The position numbers and the translations under genes were made by a program. A DNA stretch of 64,000 nucleotides from Chthoniobacterales bacterium (lineage in GTDB: Bacteria > Verrucomicrobiota > Verrucomicrobiia > Chthoniobacterales > UBA10450), in NCBI GenBank assembly GCA_035274845.1, contig DATENU010000021.1, forward strand, positions 62,001-126,000. The letters are read 5' to 3'. How positions within the stretch are numbered: position 1 is the first letter of the stretch; each line of letters opens with the position of its first letter. Shown piece by piece: positions 8,645 through 17,434 of the stretch. Under the pieces are notes generated by a model that was given only the letters and a program-made list of their open reading frames with translations, was not told where the DNA came from and searched no databases.

Positions 8645-9499
8645 ATGCAAACCCCCAATGGCGCGGAACGCGAGACCGGGCTGCCAGCGGTAGGCCGGGT
8701 GCCGTGGGGATCACACTTCTGTATCTTTTACGAAACGAAGCAGGACCTCCTCGATATTCTGGTGCCGTATTTCAAGACCGGACTGGAGGCGAACGAGTGC
8801 TGCCTTTGGATTGTCACACCGTACGAATTCCTCTCGGAGGCGGACGCAATAGCGGCTCTGCGGCAGAAGTTGCCCAACATTGACGATTATCTGCGAGGCA
8901 GACAGCTCACCGTGCGGCGGCATTCGGACTGGTTTGCCGGAAACGGGATCTTCGATACTTCGAAAGCGGTCGCGCGTTTCCGGAGAAAGTCGGCTGAGGC
9001 GGAAAGGCGCGGCCTGAGTGGGTTGCGGGTGAACGGCAGCTCGGCCTGGATAAGTTTTCAGCTTGGTCCGGCTAAGTTTTGCAAGTTCGAACGCGACCTA
9101 GATGCGTGGTTGGCTAACGGGCGGATAATCGTCGCCTGCACGTTCCCTCTGCATTTGATCGGAGCGGGAGAAATCCTCGACGCGGCGCGAACCCACCAGT
9201 TTGCCGTAACGGTTCGCAATGGCGTATGGAAGCGGGTTGAGATCGCAGACGTCAAAGACGCGCGGGCCGCGAAACGAAATGCCAGTCGTTCCCTGCACAA
9301 GTTGAGTCCGCGCCAGCGCGAAACCCTGCAACGCATTGCCGAAGGTCAGAACACAAAAGAGATCGCCGGGCTGCTGGGGATTAGTGCGAAAACGGTGGAA
9401 GCGCATCGCTTGCAATTGATGCGCCGGCTGAAGATCCACGATGTTCCTGGACTGGTCCGGCTCGCAATTCGCACCGGATTGGTTTCGGCAGAGACGTAG
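8645..9499 (+). CDS. MEDS-domain LuxR-type transcriptional regulator
   Basis: A 284-residue regulator. The N-terminal 200 residues resemble the MEDS sensory domain (the DcmR-type methanogen/methylotroph sensor), with the opening motif GSHFCIFYE (H24) and later LWIVTPYEFL and FAGNGIFD. The C-terminal LuxR helix-turn-helix (LSPRQRETLQRIAEG to KTVEAHRLQLMRRL, about 222-280) binds DNA. There is no receiver domain, so it is not itself a phosphorylation target. MEDS domains are thought to sense small hydrocarbon-like or redox signals. It lies in the signalling island, probably on its own promoter. Confidence 0.75.
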   Translation: MQTPNGAERETGLPAVGRVPWGSHFCIFYETKQDLLDILVPYFKTGLEANECCLWIVTPYEFLSEADAIAALRQKLPNIDDYLRGRQLTVRRHSDWFAGNGIFDTSKAVARFRRKSAEAERRGLSGLRVNGSSAWISFQLGPAKFCKFERDLDAWLANGRIIVACTFPLHLIGAGEILDAARTHQFAVTVRNGVWKRVEIADVKDARAAKRNASRSLHKLSPRQRETLQRIAEGQNTKEIAGLLGISAKTVEAHRLQLMRRLKIHDVPGLVRLAIRTGLVSAET

Positions 9500-9702
9500 A
9501 CAGGCTCGGTCTACGACCGACACGAGCGCCGGCAGTTTTGTCCCCGCCTCTAAGGAAATCCCCAATGGCAGGGCGAGGGAAGGCGCGGAGGTTGACCCAG
9601 AATGAAAACGCTGCGGCCTTTTTCAAAATGGCGACATGTCGACGCGAGGCTGCGTCACTCATCGTCTGTAGAGGTCCGTAAGCAAAGTGGAATAGGATTG
9701 TC

Positions 9703-10371
9703 GTGGTAGCCGAATTGAAAACCCGTCTCGGTAACGCAATTAAGAGAGAAAGAGCGACCCTGGGAATTTCCCAGGAAGAGCTCGCCGCGCGCGCGGGGTT
9801 GCATCGTACCTATGTCTCGGACGTGGAGCGCGGGGCGCGCAATCCGTCCCTCGAGAGCGTGCAAAAGCTGGCAGAGGCCCTCGAGGTTTCGTTGCCGGTC
9901 TTGTTCGAGCGGAGCGCCGGCCGGCGAGACTCAAGCGTCGAGATCCTGCTGGTGGAAGACAACCCTCATGACGTGCGGCTCACGATGCACGCCTTCAAAA
10001 AAGCGCGGCTGACCAATCCGATCCACGTGGTAGCGGACGGGGAAGAAGCGCTGGAGTTTCTTTTCGCCACCGGCCGTTACGCAAGCCGCAAGGACGTTCC
10101 GCTTCCTGAAGTGATGTTGCTTGATTTGAATCTTCCGAAAAAAAGCGGGCTCGAAGTGTTGCGCCAGATCAAGGCCGATCCTTGGACGCAAAATATTTCG
10201 GTCGTTGTTCTGACGGTTTCGAACCAGTCCCGCGACGTCAGTGAGTGCCGCCGTCTGGGCGCGACCCACTACATTGTGAAGCCGGTCGAGTTTCAAAATT
10301 TCAGCGAAATCACGCCCCGGTTAAACCTGGGGTGGTCATTGATCAAGCCGAGGGAGCAAAGGGCGGCGTAA
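9703..10371 (+). CDS. XRE helix-turn-helix fused to Rcp1-type receiver domain
   Basis: A 222-residue protein in an unusual order. Residues 7-62 form a Cro/C1 (XRE) helix-turn-helix (LGISQEELAARAGLHRTYVSDVE). Residues 78-210 form a receiver with E85/D86, phospho-acceptor D141 in MLLDLNLPKKSG, a threonine in VVVLTVS and a lysine in YIVKPVEF. The receiver carries the Rcp1-type signature GEEALEFLFATGRY found in regulators of phytochrome-like kinases, which normally have no output domain. The start is GTG at 9703. It overlaps the phytochrome-type kinase gene that follows, so phosphorylation by that kinase would plausibly control DNA binding (inference). Confidence 0.88.
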   Translation: MVAELKTRLGNAIKRERATLGISQEELAARAGLHRTYVSDVERGARNPSLESVQKLAEALEVSLPVLFERSAGRRDSSVEILLVEDNPHDVRLTMHAFKKARLTNPIHVVADGEEALEFLFATGRYASRKDVPLPEVMLLDLNLPKKSGLEVLRQIKADPWTQNISVVVLTVSNQSRDVSECRRLGATHYIVKPVEFQNFSEITPRLNLGWSLIKPREQRAA

Positions 10372-13121
10372 CTCAAACGAAAAAATCCCCGATCAAAACC
10401 CCCGCCAGCGCGGTCGCGACGAGAACGGCAGCAGACCGTCCGCCGCCCTCGCAAATTTTTGCCGTCAAGGAGCGCATCCATGCGGGAGAAGCGACCGCGC
10501 GCCTGGCAGCGATCGTGGAATGCTCCGAGGACGCCATCATTCGCAAAGACCTGGATGGGACCGTCCAAAGCTGGAACGCAGGCGCGGAAAAGATTTTTGG
10601 TTATAGCGCCGCGGAAATGGTTGGCCAGCCGGCCAGGCAACTCATTCCCGCCGATCGTCTCGAGGAGGAAGAGCGGATCCTGTCGAAAATCGCGAAGGGT
10701 GAAACGGCGGAGCATTTTGAGACCATCCGCATCCGCAAGGACGGGACCCATCTGAATGTCTCCATCGTGGTCTCACCCATCAAGGACGCTACCGGGCGCG
10801 TTATCGGCGCCTCAAAAATCGCGCGGGATATCACCGAACAAAAACGAATCGAGCAACAGCTTCGCGCCTCCCTCCGGGAAATCGGCGATTTGAAGGCCGC
10901 GCTCGACGAGCACGCCATCGTGGCGATCACCGACGCGCAGGGACGGATCACTTCCGTAAACGACAAGTTTTGCGAGATCTCGAAGTATTCCCGCGAAGAG
11001 CTGCTCGGGCAGGACCATCGCATCATCAACTCGGGCTATCATCCAACCGAATTCATTCGCGACCTTTGGACGACGATTGCGCACGGCAAGGTCTGGCACG
11101 GCGAAATCAAAAACCGGGCGAAAGACAGTTCCTTCTACTGGGTCGACACGACGATTGTGCCGTTCCTGAACGAGAACGGGAAGCCGCGCCAGTATGTAGC
11201 GATTCGGGCCGATATCACCCAGCGCAAGGAGATCGAAGAACAACTGCGCGCCTCGCTCCGCGAGCTGAATGATTTCAAAGCCGCGCTGGACGAGCACGCC
11301 ATCGTGGCGATGACCGATCCGCAGGGCCGGATCACCTACGTAAACGACAAGTTTTGCGCGATCTCGAAGTATTCGCGCGAAGAATTGCTCGGCCAGGATC
11401 ACCGCATTATTAATTCCGGTTATCATCCGACGGAATTCATTCGCGATCTCTGGACCACGATAACGCACGGCAAGGTCTGGCACGGCGAGATCAAGAACCG
11501 GGCGAAGGACGGTTCCTATTACTGGGTCGACACGACGATTGTCCCGTTCCTCAACGACAAGGGGAAACCGCGGCAGTACGTCGCGATTCGGGCCGACATC
11601 ACCGAGCGCAAACAAATTGAGGAGCAGCTCCGAGCGTCGTTGCGCGAAGTAGGGGACTTAAAGACCGCCCTCGACGAGCACGCCATCGTGGCCATGACCG
11701 ACCCGCAGGGCCGGATCACCTACGTGAACGATAAGTTCTGCCAAATCTCGAAGTATTCCCGCCAAGAGTTGCTGGGACAAGATCATCGTATCATCAATTC
11801 CGGTTATCATCCTACGGAGTTCATTCGCGACCTTTGGACTACGATCACGCATGGCAAGGTCTGGCATGGCGAAATCAAGAACCGGGCGAAGGATGGCTCC
11901 TTTTACTGGGTGGATACGACGATCGTGCCGTTCCTCAACGAAAAGGGAAAGCCGCGGCAGTACGTCGCGATCCGCGCTGATATTACCGCGCGGAAGCGGG
12001 ATGAGGAATCGCTCCGGCTCCAGGCGAGCCTGCTCGACCAAAGCTATGACGCGATTCTTTTGTGGGAGCTAAACGGCCCGATCCGCTTTTGGAACCGCGG
12101 TGCGGCGGTGCTCTACAGTTACACGAAGGAAGAGGCGGTCGGCCGCTTGAGTCACGAGTTGCTCGGGACGAGTCCAGCGCTGCTTCAGCAAGCCCGGGCC
12201 GCTCTGGCGCGCGAGGGAAAGTGGGAAGGCGAACTGAACCATACTGCGAGGGACGGCCGGCAGTTGACGATCGAATCGCGGATGGTGGTGGTGCTGGAGA
12301 ACGATCAGCAGCTCGTTCTCGAAGCCAATCGCGACATCACGGAGCGGAAGCGGGCCGAGGCAGCGGTGCGCGAACTCAATACCGAACTGGAACAGCGGGT
12401 GATCCAACGCACGGCGGAATTGGAGAACGCGAACAAGGAGCTGGAAGCGTTCTCTTATTCGGTTTCGCACGATCTGCGCGCGCCGCTGCGAGCAGTCGAT
12501 GGTTTTTCCCAGGCGGTGCTCGAAGATTTCGGGACGCAGTTGCCCGAGGAAGGCCGGCATTATCTGAAGACGATCAGGGAAGGCGCGCAAAAAATGGGCG
12601 CGCTCATCGATGATCTCCTGACGTTTTCACGGCTGAGTCGATTGCCGCTCAACAAGCGGAGCGTGAACACCAACCGGATCGTGCGCGAAACGCTTGAAGA
12701 ATTGGGGTTCCCGGAAGAAGGCCGGCAAATCGAGATGCGCATCGCGGAGCTGCCGGCGTCGCTCGGCGATTCGGCGTTGCTCAAACAGCTTTGGCTCAAT
12801 CTTCTTTCGAACGCCTTGAAATACACGCGGCGGCGCGAGTCCACTGTCATCGAGGTCGGTTGCCGGCGCGAAGATGGAAAGGGCGAGAACGTCTTTTTCG
12901 TTCGCGATAACGGGACCGGCTTCGACATGCGCTATGCCGGCAAACTGTTCGGCGTCTTCCAGCGCTTGCATCGCGTCGAGGAATTTGAAGGCACGGGCGT
13001 CGGCCTGGCTATCGTGCAGCGAATCGTCCACCGCCATGGCGGACGCATCTGGGCCGAAGCCGCTCTCGACCAGGGCGCGACTTTTTATTTCACCCTCGAA
13101 GGAGAGCCACACCATGAATGA
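10332..13121 (+). CDS. Multi-PAS histidine kinase, phytochrome-type HisKA
   Basis: A soluble kinase of about 929 residues. A first PAS/PAC (ending ARDITEQKR) is followed by three almost identical PAS/PAC units of 128 residues each ([20 protein letters not shown] to YVAIRADIT), a fifth PAS, a coiled coil ([12 protein letters not shown]), HisKA ([10 protein letters not shown]713) and HATPase_c ([31 protein letters not shown]). The kinase core is of the phytochrome class, but no GAF or PHY chromophore domain is present. The GTG at 10332 overlaps the previous gene by 40 bases; a GTG at 10245 would overlap by 127 and is less likely. The next gene starts inside its stop codon. Probable partners are the flanking Rcp1-type receivers. 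Confidence 0.88.
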   Translation: MVIDQAEGAKGGVTQTKKSPIKTPASAVATRTAADRPPPSQIFAVKERIHAGEATARLAAIVECSEDAIIRKDLDGTVQSWNAGAEKIFGYSAAEMVGQPARQLIPADRLEEEERILSKIAKGETAEHFETIRIRKDGTHLNVSIVVSPIKDATGRVIGASKIARDITEQKRIEQQLRASLREIGDLKAALDEHAIVAITDAQGRITSVNDKFCEISKYSREELLGQDHRIINSGYHPTEFIRDLWTTIAHGKVWHGEIKNRAKDSSFYWVDTTIVPFLNENGKPRQYVAIRADITQRKEIEEQLRASLRELNDFKAALDEHAIVAMTDPQGRITYVNDKFCAISKYSREELLGQDHRIINSGYHPTEFIRDLWTTITHGKVWHGEIKNRAKDGSYYWVDTTIVPFLNDKGKPRQYVAIRADITERKQIEEQLRASLREVGDLKTALDEHAIVAMTDPQGRITYVNDKFCQISKYSRQELLGQDHRIINSGYHPTEFIRDLWTTITHGKVWHGEIKNRAKDGSFYWVDTTIVPFLNEKGKPRQYVAIRADITARKRDEESLRLQASLLDQSYDAILLWELNGPIRFWNRGAAVLYSYTKEEAVGRLSHELLGTSPALLQQARAALAREGKWEGELNHTARDGRQLTIESRMVVVLENDQQLVLEANRDITERKRAEAAVRELNTELEQRVIQRTAELENANKELEAFSYSVSHDLRAPLRAVDGFSQAVLEDFGTQLPEEGRHYLKTIREGAQKMGALIDDLLTFSRLSRLPLNKRSVNTNRIVRETLEELGFPEEGRQIEMRIAELPASLGDSALLKQLWLNLLSNALKYTRRRESTVIEVGCRREDGKGENVFFVRDNGTGFDMRYAGKLFGVFQRLHRVEEFEGTGVGLAIVQRIVHRHGGRIWAEAALDQGATFYFTLEGEPHHE
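10851..12002 (+). repeat. Three tandem 384-bp PAS-coding repeats
   Basis: Three direct copies of exactly 384 bases (10851-11234, 11235-11618, 11619-12002) code three 128-residue PAS/PAC units. They differ by only a few residues, for example [20 protein letters not shown] and [10 protein letters not shown]. The near identity implies recent duplication or ongoing gene conversion. Confidence 0.92.
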
Positions 13122-13563
13122 AAAACCGGTAGAAATTTTACTCGTCGAAGATAACCCGAACGACCTGGAGCTGACCCGGCGGGCCTTGCGCAAGGCGAAT
13201 CTAAGCAACAATATCCAAATCACGCGCGACGGAGCTGAGGCGCTCGAGTTCCTCTTTTGCGAAGGGTCCTATGCGAACCGGAAGCTCGAGGATGGCCCGA
13301 AGGTCATCCTGCTCGATCTGAAGCTGCCGAAAGTGGACGGGCTCGAAGTGCTGAAGCAGGTCAAGACCGATCCCCGGACGAAGTCGATTCCGGTGGTGGT
13401 TCTCACTTCGTCGAAAGAACAGCGCGACGTCGTCGAAAGTTACCAGCTTGGCGTTAACAGCTACATCGTTAAGCCGGTAAACTTCGAAGGATTTGCCACC
13501 GCCGTGCAGGAGATCGGGATGTATTGGCTGCTCCTGAACCAGCCGCCGAAGATGGAGGGATAG
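13114..13563 (+). CDS. Rcp1-type single-domain response regulator
   Basis: A 149-residue stand-alone receiver: [11 protein letters not shown] with acidic pair E12/D13, phospho-acceptor D68 in [12 protein letters not shown], a threonine in VVVLTSS and a lysine in YIVKPVNF. It has the Rcp1 hallmark [13 protein letters not shown] and no output domain, so it relays phosphate or acts by protein contact. ATG at 13114, preceded by AAGGAGAG, overlaps the kinase stop at 13119-13121, and the hybrid kinase starts immediately after its own stop. It is clearly part of the kinase operon and a probable direct partner of it. Confidence 0.93.
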   Translation: MNEKPVEILLVEDNPNDLELTRRALRKANLSNNIQITRDGAEALEFLFCEGSYANRKLEDGPKVILLDLKLPKVDGLEVLKQVKTDPRTKSIPVVVLTSSKEQRDVVESYQLGVNSYIVKPVNFEGFATAVQEIGMYWLLLNQPPKMEG

Positions 13564-16236
13564 ATGGCGAATCCATTGCGGATTCTCATTCTCGAAGATC
13601 AACCGAGTGACGCGGAGCTGCTCCTCCGCGAATTGCGCCGCGCCGGTTACGAGCCGCAGTGGAAGCGCGTTTTTGCGGAGAAGGATTTCCTCGAAGAACT
13701 CGAAGCGGATTACCACATCATTCTCTCGGACTATTCGATGCCGCAGTTCGACGGTATCCGCGCGCTCCGCTTGTTGAACGAGCGCGGCTCGCAGGTCCCT
13801 TTCATTCTCGTTTCCGGCACGATGGGCGAAGAGACCGCGGTGGCGGCGATGAAAGAAGGGGCCACCGATTATCTTTTGAAAGACAGGCTGGCCCGACTTG
13901 GGCCGGCGGTCGGTCTGGCGCTCGAGCAAAGCAGGCTTCGGCAAGAGCGCGCGCGCGCCGAGGAAGCATTGCGCGAAAGCGAGGAGCGTTTTCGCCAGAT
14001 TGCCGAGAACATCGAGGAAGTATTCTGGATTACGAATCCGGCGAAGAACCAGATCCTGTACGTGAGTCCGGGCTGCGAATTGATCTGGGGACGGAAATGC
14101 GAGGATGTTTACGCGGCGCCCGAAAGCTGGCTGGAGGCGATTCATCCAGAAGATCGTGAGCGGATTGCGCAGGCCGCTTCAACCAAGCAGGTCGATGGCA
14201 CCTACGATGAGGAATACCGGATCGTGCGTCCAGACGGTTCGATTCGCTGCATTCACGACCGCGCTTTTCCCGTCCGCGATGGGGCGGGCGAGATTTACCG
14301 GGTTGTCGGCGTGGCTCGGGACGTAACTGAGCGCAGGCGTTCCGAAGAAGCGATTCGTGCCAGCGAGCACCGCTTTTCGTTGTTCATGGATAATTTGCCT
14401 GGTTTCGCCTGGATCAAGGACGCGGACGGCCGCTACGTCTATGCGAACAAGACAGTGCGGAAGATGGTGATGAACGGGCGGGATTGGTTCGGCAAGACAG
14501 CCGCGCAAATGTGGCCGGCCGAGTTTGCTGCCTCCTACGAAGCGAATGATCGGCAGGTCCTCGAGACCAAGGCCCCAAAAGAAGTCGTCGAACCAACGCT
14601 CGTGGGTGAGGAAGAGCGGACCGCGCTCAACAGCAAGTTCCCGATCCTGAATGAGCGAGGCGAAGTCGCGTTCGTCTGCGGGATCGGGATCGATATTACC
14701 GAGCGCCTTCAGGCTGAAGAACGTATTCGCGAGCAGGCCGATATCATCAACCGCGCTCACGACGCCATCATCATGCGCGATTTTGAAACGGAACGGATAA
14801 CCTTTTGGAATGCGGGGGCAGAAGATCTCTACGGTTGGACCGCCGACGAAGCGGTTGGGCGGCTGATTAGCCAGTTAGTTTTCGCCGATCCGATGCAAGT
14901 CGAGCCGATCAAGAAATCGCTGCTGGCAACGGGAGAATTTCGCGGCCAAATCCGCCAGGTTACCAAGAACAAGCACGAAGTGATCGTCGAAGGCCGTTCA
15001 ACTCTGATTCGAAATGCCGCCGGTGAGCCGCGTTCCGTTCTCATCATCAATACGGATGTTACCGAGCACAGGAAACTCGAGACCCAGCTGCTCCGGGCTC
15101 AGCGGCTCGAGAGTATTGGTACCCTTGCCAGCGGGGTCGCGCACGACCTGAATAATATTCTGGCGCCTATCCTGATGGGCTCGGCCGTCCTTCGTCGCGC
15201 CGAGATGGAGCCGGACGATGAAGCAATCCTTTCCACTATCGAAACGTGCGCGCAGCGCGGAGCCGATATCGTCCGCCAGGTCCTCACCTTCGCGCGCGGC
15301 GCCGAGGGCGACCGGTTACCCCTGGCCGCGGCGCCTCTCATCAAAGACGTGGCGAAAATCGCCGAGGAAACGTTCCCGAAAAAAATTTCGGTGCGGACCC
15401 GCATTACGGAGCCGCTTTGGACGGTGATCGGCGATCCGACTCAACTGCATCAGGTGCTGCTCAATCTTTCCGTGAACTCGCGTGACGCAATGCCAGTAGG
15501 CGGCACGCTCACACTGCTCGCGGAAAATTTTCCGGTCGACCAGCATTACGCGAGCATGACTCCGGGCGCGACGCCTGGTCCGCATGTCTGTTTTCAAGTA
15601 ACGGATACGGGCATGGGGATTCCGCCGCAGAACCTCGACAAGATTTTCGATCCGTTCTTTACCACGAAAGAACTTGGTCATGGAACTGGGTTGGGGCTTT
15701 CGAGCGTGCTCGGGATCGTGAAAGGCCACGGCGGATTCATGAGCGTTTACAGCGAGGTGGCTCGCGGTACGACCTTCAAGGTTTTTCTGCCGGCAAAGAC
15801 AGGCGAACTGGACGCGCCGGAACATCCCGACGCGGAATTTCCGCTGGCCGCCGGCGAGTTGATTCTCCTGGTGGACGATGAAAAACCGATCCTGCAAATC
15901 GCTCAGGCCCTGCTGGAGGGACATGGTTACCAGGTTCTTACGGCGGGCGACGCCGCCGAGGCGCTCGCGATTTTCGCTACCCGCCGGGACGAGATAAAAC
16001 TGGTGCTAACCGATCTGTCGATGCCCGTGATGGATGGCGTCGCGCTTATTCGAACCCTGCGAAAAATTAAGCCGGACGTGCGGCTGATTGCTTCGACCGG
16101 GCGTGGTGGCCAGGAGCAGCACTCAGAGGAACTGAAGGAGTTGAACGTCCACGCCTGCCTGACCAAACCATACAACAGAACCAAACTGCTGAAGACGCTT
16201 CACGAGGCGCTTCACGCCCAACCTGACAACTCATGA
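13564..16236 (+). CDS. Hybrid sensor kinase: receiver-PAS-PAS-PAS-HisKA-HATPase-receiver
   Basis: An 890-residue soluble hybrid kinase. The N-terminal receiver (RILILEDQPSDAE, phospho-acceptor D56 in LSDYSMPQFDG, lysine in YLLKDRL) is followed by three PAS/PAC units (about 135-260, 265-380, 385-500), HisKA (SGVAHDLNNILAP, H527), HATPase_c (LLNLSVNSRDAMP, DTGMGIP, GTGLGLSSVLGIV) and a C-terminal receiver (LILLVDDEKP, LTDLSMPVMDG, CLTKPYN). An input-side receiver lets another kinase, probably the one at 10332, control its activity. It begins directly after the free receiver gene and its stop overlaps the next regulator start by four bases, so the five genes 9703-16901 form one operon. Confidence 0.92.
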   Translation: MANPLRILILEDQPSDAELLLRELRRAGYEPQWKRVFAEKDFLEELEADYHIILSDYSMPQFDGIRALRLLNERGSQVPFILVSGTMGEETAVAAMKEGATDYLLKDRLARLGPAVGLALEQSRLRQERARAEEALRESEERFRQIAENIEEVFWITNPAKNQILYVSPGCELIWGRKCEDVYAAPESWLEAIHPEDRERIAQAASTKQVDGTYDEEYRIVRPDGSIRCIHDRAFPVRDGAGEIYRVVGVARDVTERRRSEEAIRASEHRFSLFMDNLPGFAWIKDADGRYVYANKTVRKMVMNGRDWFGKTAAQMWPAEFAASYEANDRQVLETKAPKEVVEPTLVGEEERTALNSKFPILNERGEVAFVCGIGIDITERLQAEERIREQADIINRAHDAIIMRDFETERITFWNAGAEDLYGWTADEAVGRLISQLVFADPMQVEPIKKSLLATGEFRGQIRQVTKNKHEVIVEGRSTLIRNAAGEPRSVLIINTDVTEHRKLETQLLRAQRLESIGTLASGVAHDLNNILAPILMGSAVLRRAEMEPDDEAILSTIETCAQRGADIVRQVLTFARGAEGDRLPLAAAPLIKDVAKIAEETFPKKISVRTRITEPLWTVIGDPTQLHQVLLNLSVNSRDAMPVGGTLTLLAENFPVDQHYASMTPGATPGPHVCFQVTDTGMGIPPQNLDKIFDPFFTTKELGHGTGLGLSSVLGIVKGHGGFMSVYSEVARGTTFKVFLPAKTGELDAPEHPDAEFPLAAGELILLVDDEKPILQIAQALLEGHGYQVLTAGDAAEALAIFATRRDEIKLVLTDLSMPVMDGVALIRTLRKIKPDVRLIASTGRGGQEQHSEELKELNVHACLTKPYNRTKLLKTLHEALHAQPDNS

Positions 16237-16901
16237 CAATTCCGACATCATCCCTGCGCATCCTGATTGCGGACGACCACGACGTCATGCGACAAGGCAC
16301 TCAAGCCGTGATCCAAAGACAGCCGGGCTGGGAAGTCTGCGGGCTGGCCACGAACGGCCGGGAAGCGGTCGCGCGCGCGATCGAGCTCAAGCCTGACATC
16401 GTCATCCTCGACATGACCATGCCGCACCTGAATGGGCTCGATGCGGCGATCCAGATCAAGCGGCAAGTTCCTGAAACTGAAATCGTCATGTTCACCGCCC
16501 ACGAAAGCGATGACTTGATCCGGCAGGCATTCGACGCCGGGATCAAGAGTTTCGTCGCGAAAACCGAAGCCCATCATTTCCTCGTCGAGGCGGTCCAATC
16601 GCTGGCGCGGCATAAACCGTATTTCACCGCGCGAGTGTCCGAAATCCTGTTCTCGAACATTATCAATCGCGCCGAAGGCAGGCGCGACGATAATGAGCCC
16701 GGCCAGCGTCTGACCGCTCGCGAGCGCGAGGTCGTGCAGCTCATTGCCGAAGGCAAAAGCAATAAGGAAGTCGCCGACGCGCTCAGCATCAGTGTCCGCA
16801 CCGCCGAAACCCACCGCGCCAATCTCCTGCGCAAACTCAATCTCGCCTCGGTCGCCGATCTCGTTCGTTATGCGATCCGCAACAAGTTGATTGAGCCGTA
16901 G
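16233..16901 (+). CDS. NarL/LuxR-family response regulator
   Basis: A 222-residue regulator with receiver (D14/D15, phospho-acceptor D60 in VILDMTMPHLNG, lysine in VAKTEAHH) and LuxR helix-turn-helix (LTAREREVVQLIAEG to RTAETHRANLLRKL). It overlaps the hybrid kinase gene through ATGA, so it is the likely final DNA-binding output of the 9703-16901 operon. It closely resembles the regulator at 7322, which points to duplication within the island. Confidence 0.93.
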   Translation: MTIPTSSLRILIADDHDVMRQGTQAVIQRQPGWEVCGLATNGREAVARAIELKPDIVILDMTMPHLNGLDAAIQIKRQVPETEIVMFTAHESDDLIRQAFDAGIKSFVAKTEAHHFLVEAVQSLARHKPYFTARVSEILFSNIINRAEGRRDDNEPGQRLTAREREVVQLIAEGKSNKEVADALSISVRTAETHRANLLRKLNLASVADLVRYAIRNKLIEP

Positions 16902-16930
16902 TCAGCGCCTGCTGGGACTGGCCACGACCA

Positions 16931-17404
16931 TTAGAGCGGAATCTGAAGCCTCAGCGCCTGGAGATTTCCCGAGGTCGCCTCCAGCTTTGCTATTCGGGCG
17001 GCCAGATTCTCCTGCACCGTCATCACGCGTAGCCCCGCGAGAAGGCGGGCGTGCAGTTCCTCGGCGTGGAACGGTTTCACCACGTAATCGTCCGCGCCGG
17101 CCCGTAACCCTTCGATCATGTCCTCCTTCTGGCTGCGAGCGGTGAGCAGAATGAGGTAAACAGTCTTCTTGCTGTCCCGAAGCCGGCGGCAAACTTCCAG
17201 GCCGTCCATCTCCGGCATGCACCAGTCCAGAATGGCGATCGCCGGAGCGTCAGGCTGGCGGAGAATTTTCATCGCTTCAGCGCCGTCGTGGGTGGCGATG
17301 ACATCGTACCCCCACTTCTGGAGCCAGCTTACCACCAGCACTCGCGAGATGGGATCGTCCTCCGCCACCAGAATCCGCGTCTTGGTTGGGACATCAACCG
17401 ACAA
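16931..17404 (-). CDS. Single-domain response regulator (receiver only)
   Basis: A 157-residue receiver: RILVAEDDPIS, phospho-acceptor D60 in AILDWCMPEMDG, a threonine in LLTARSQ and a lysine in YVVKPFHAEEL. A short leucine-rich helix follows (VQENLAARIAKLEA), which may dimerise, but there is no DNA-binding domain. It lies 30 bases downstream of the membrane hybrid kinase on the same strand, so it is probably co-transcribed with it and may receive phosphate from its Hpt domain. Only 29 bases separate it from the convergent regulator gene. Confidence 0.88.
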   Translation of the reverse strand: MSVDVPTKTRILVAEDDPISRVLVVSWLQKWGYDVIATHDGAEAMKILRQPDAPAIAILDWCMPEMDGLEVCRRLRDSKKTVYLILLTARSQKEDMIEGLRAGADDYVVKPFHAEELHARLLAGLRVMTVQENLAARIAKLEATSGNLQALRLQIPL

Positions 17405-17434
17405 GTGGGTCGAGTCACCGGGACTGATTCCGGG

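Noticed and set aside
10812-12041. Minus-strand frames opposite the PAS repeats
   Set aside because: They repeat with the same 384-base period as the kinase and carry its antisense composition.
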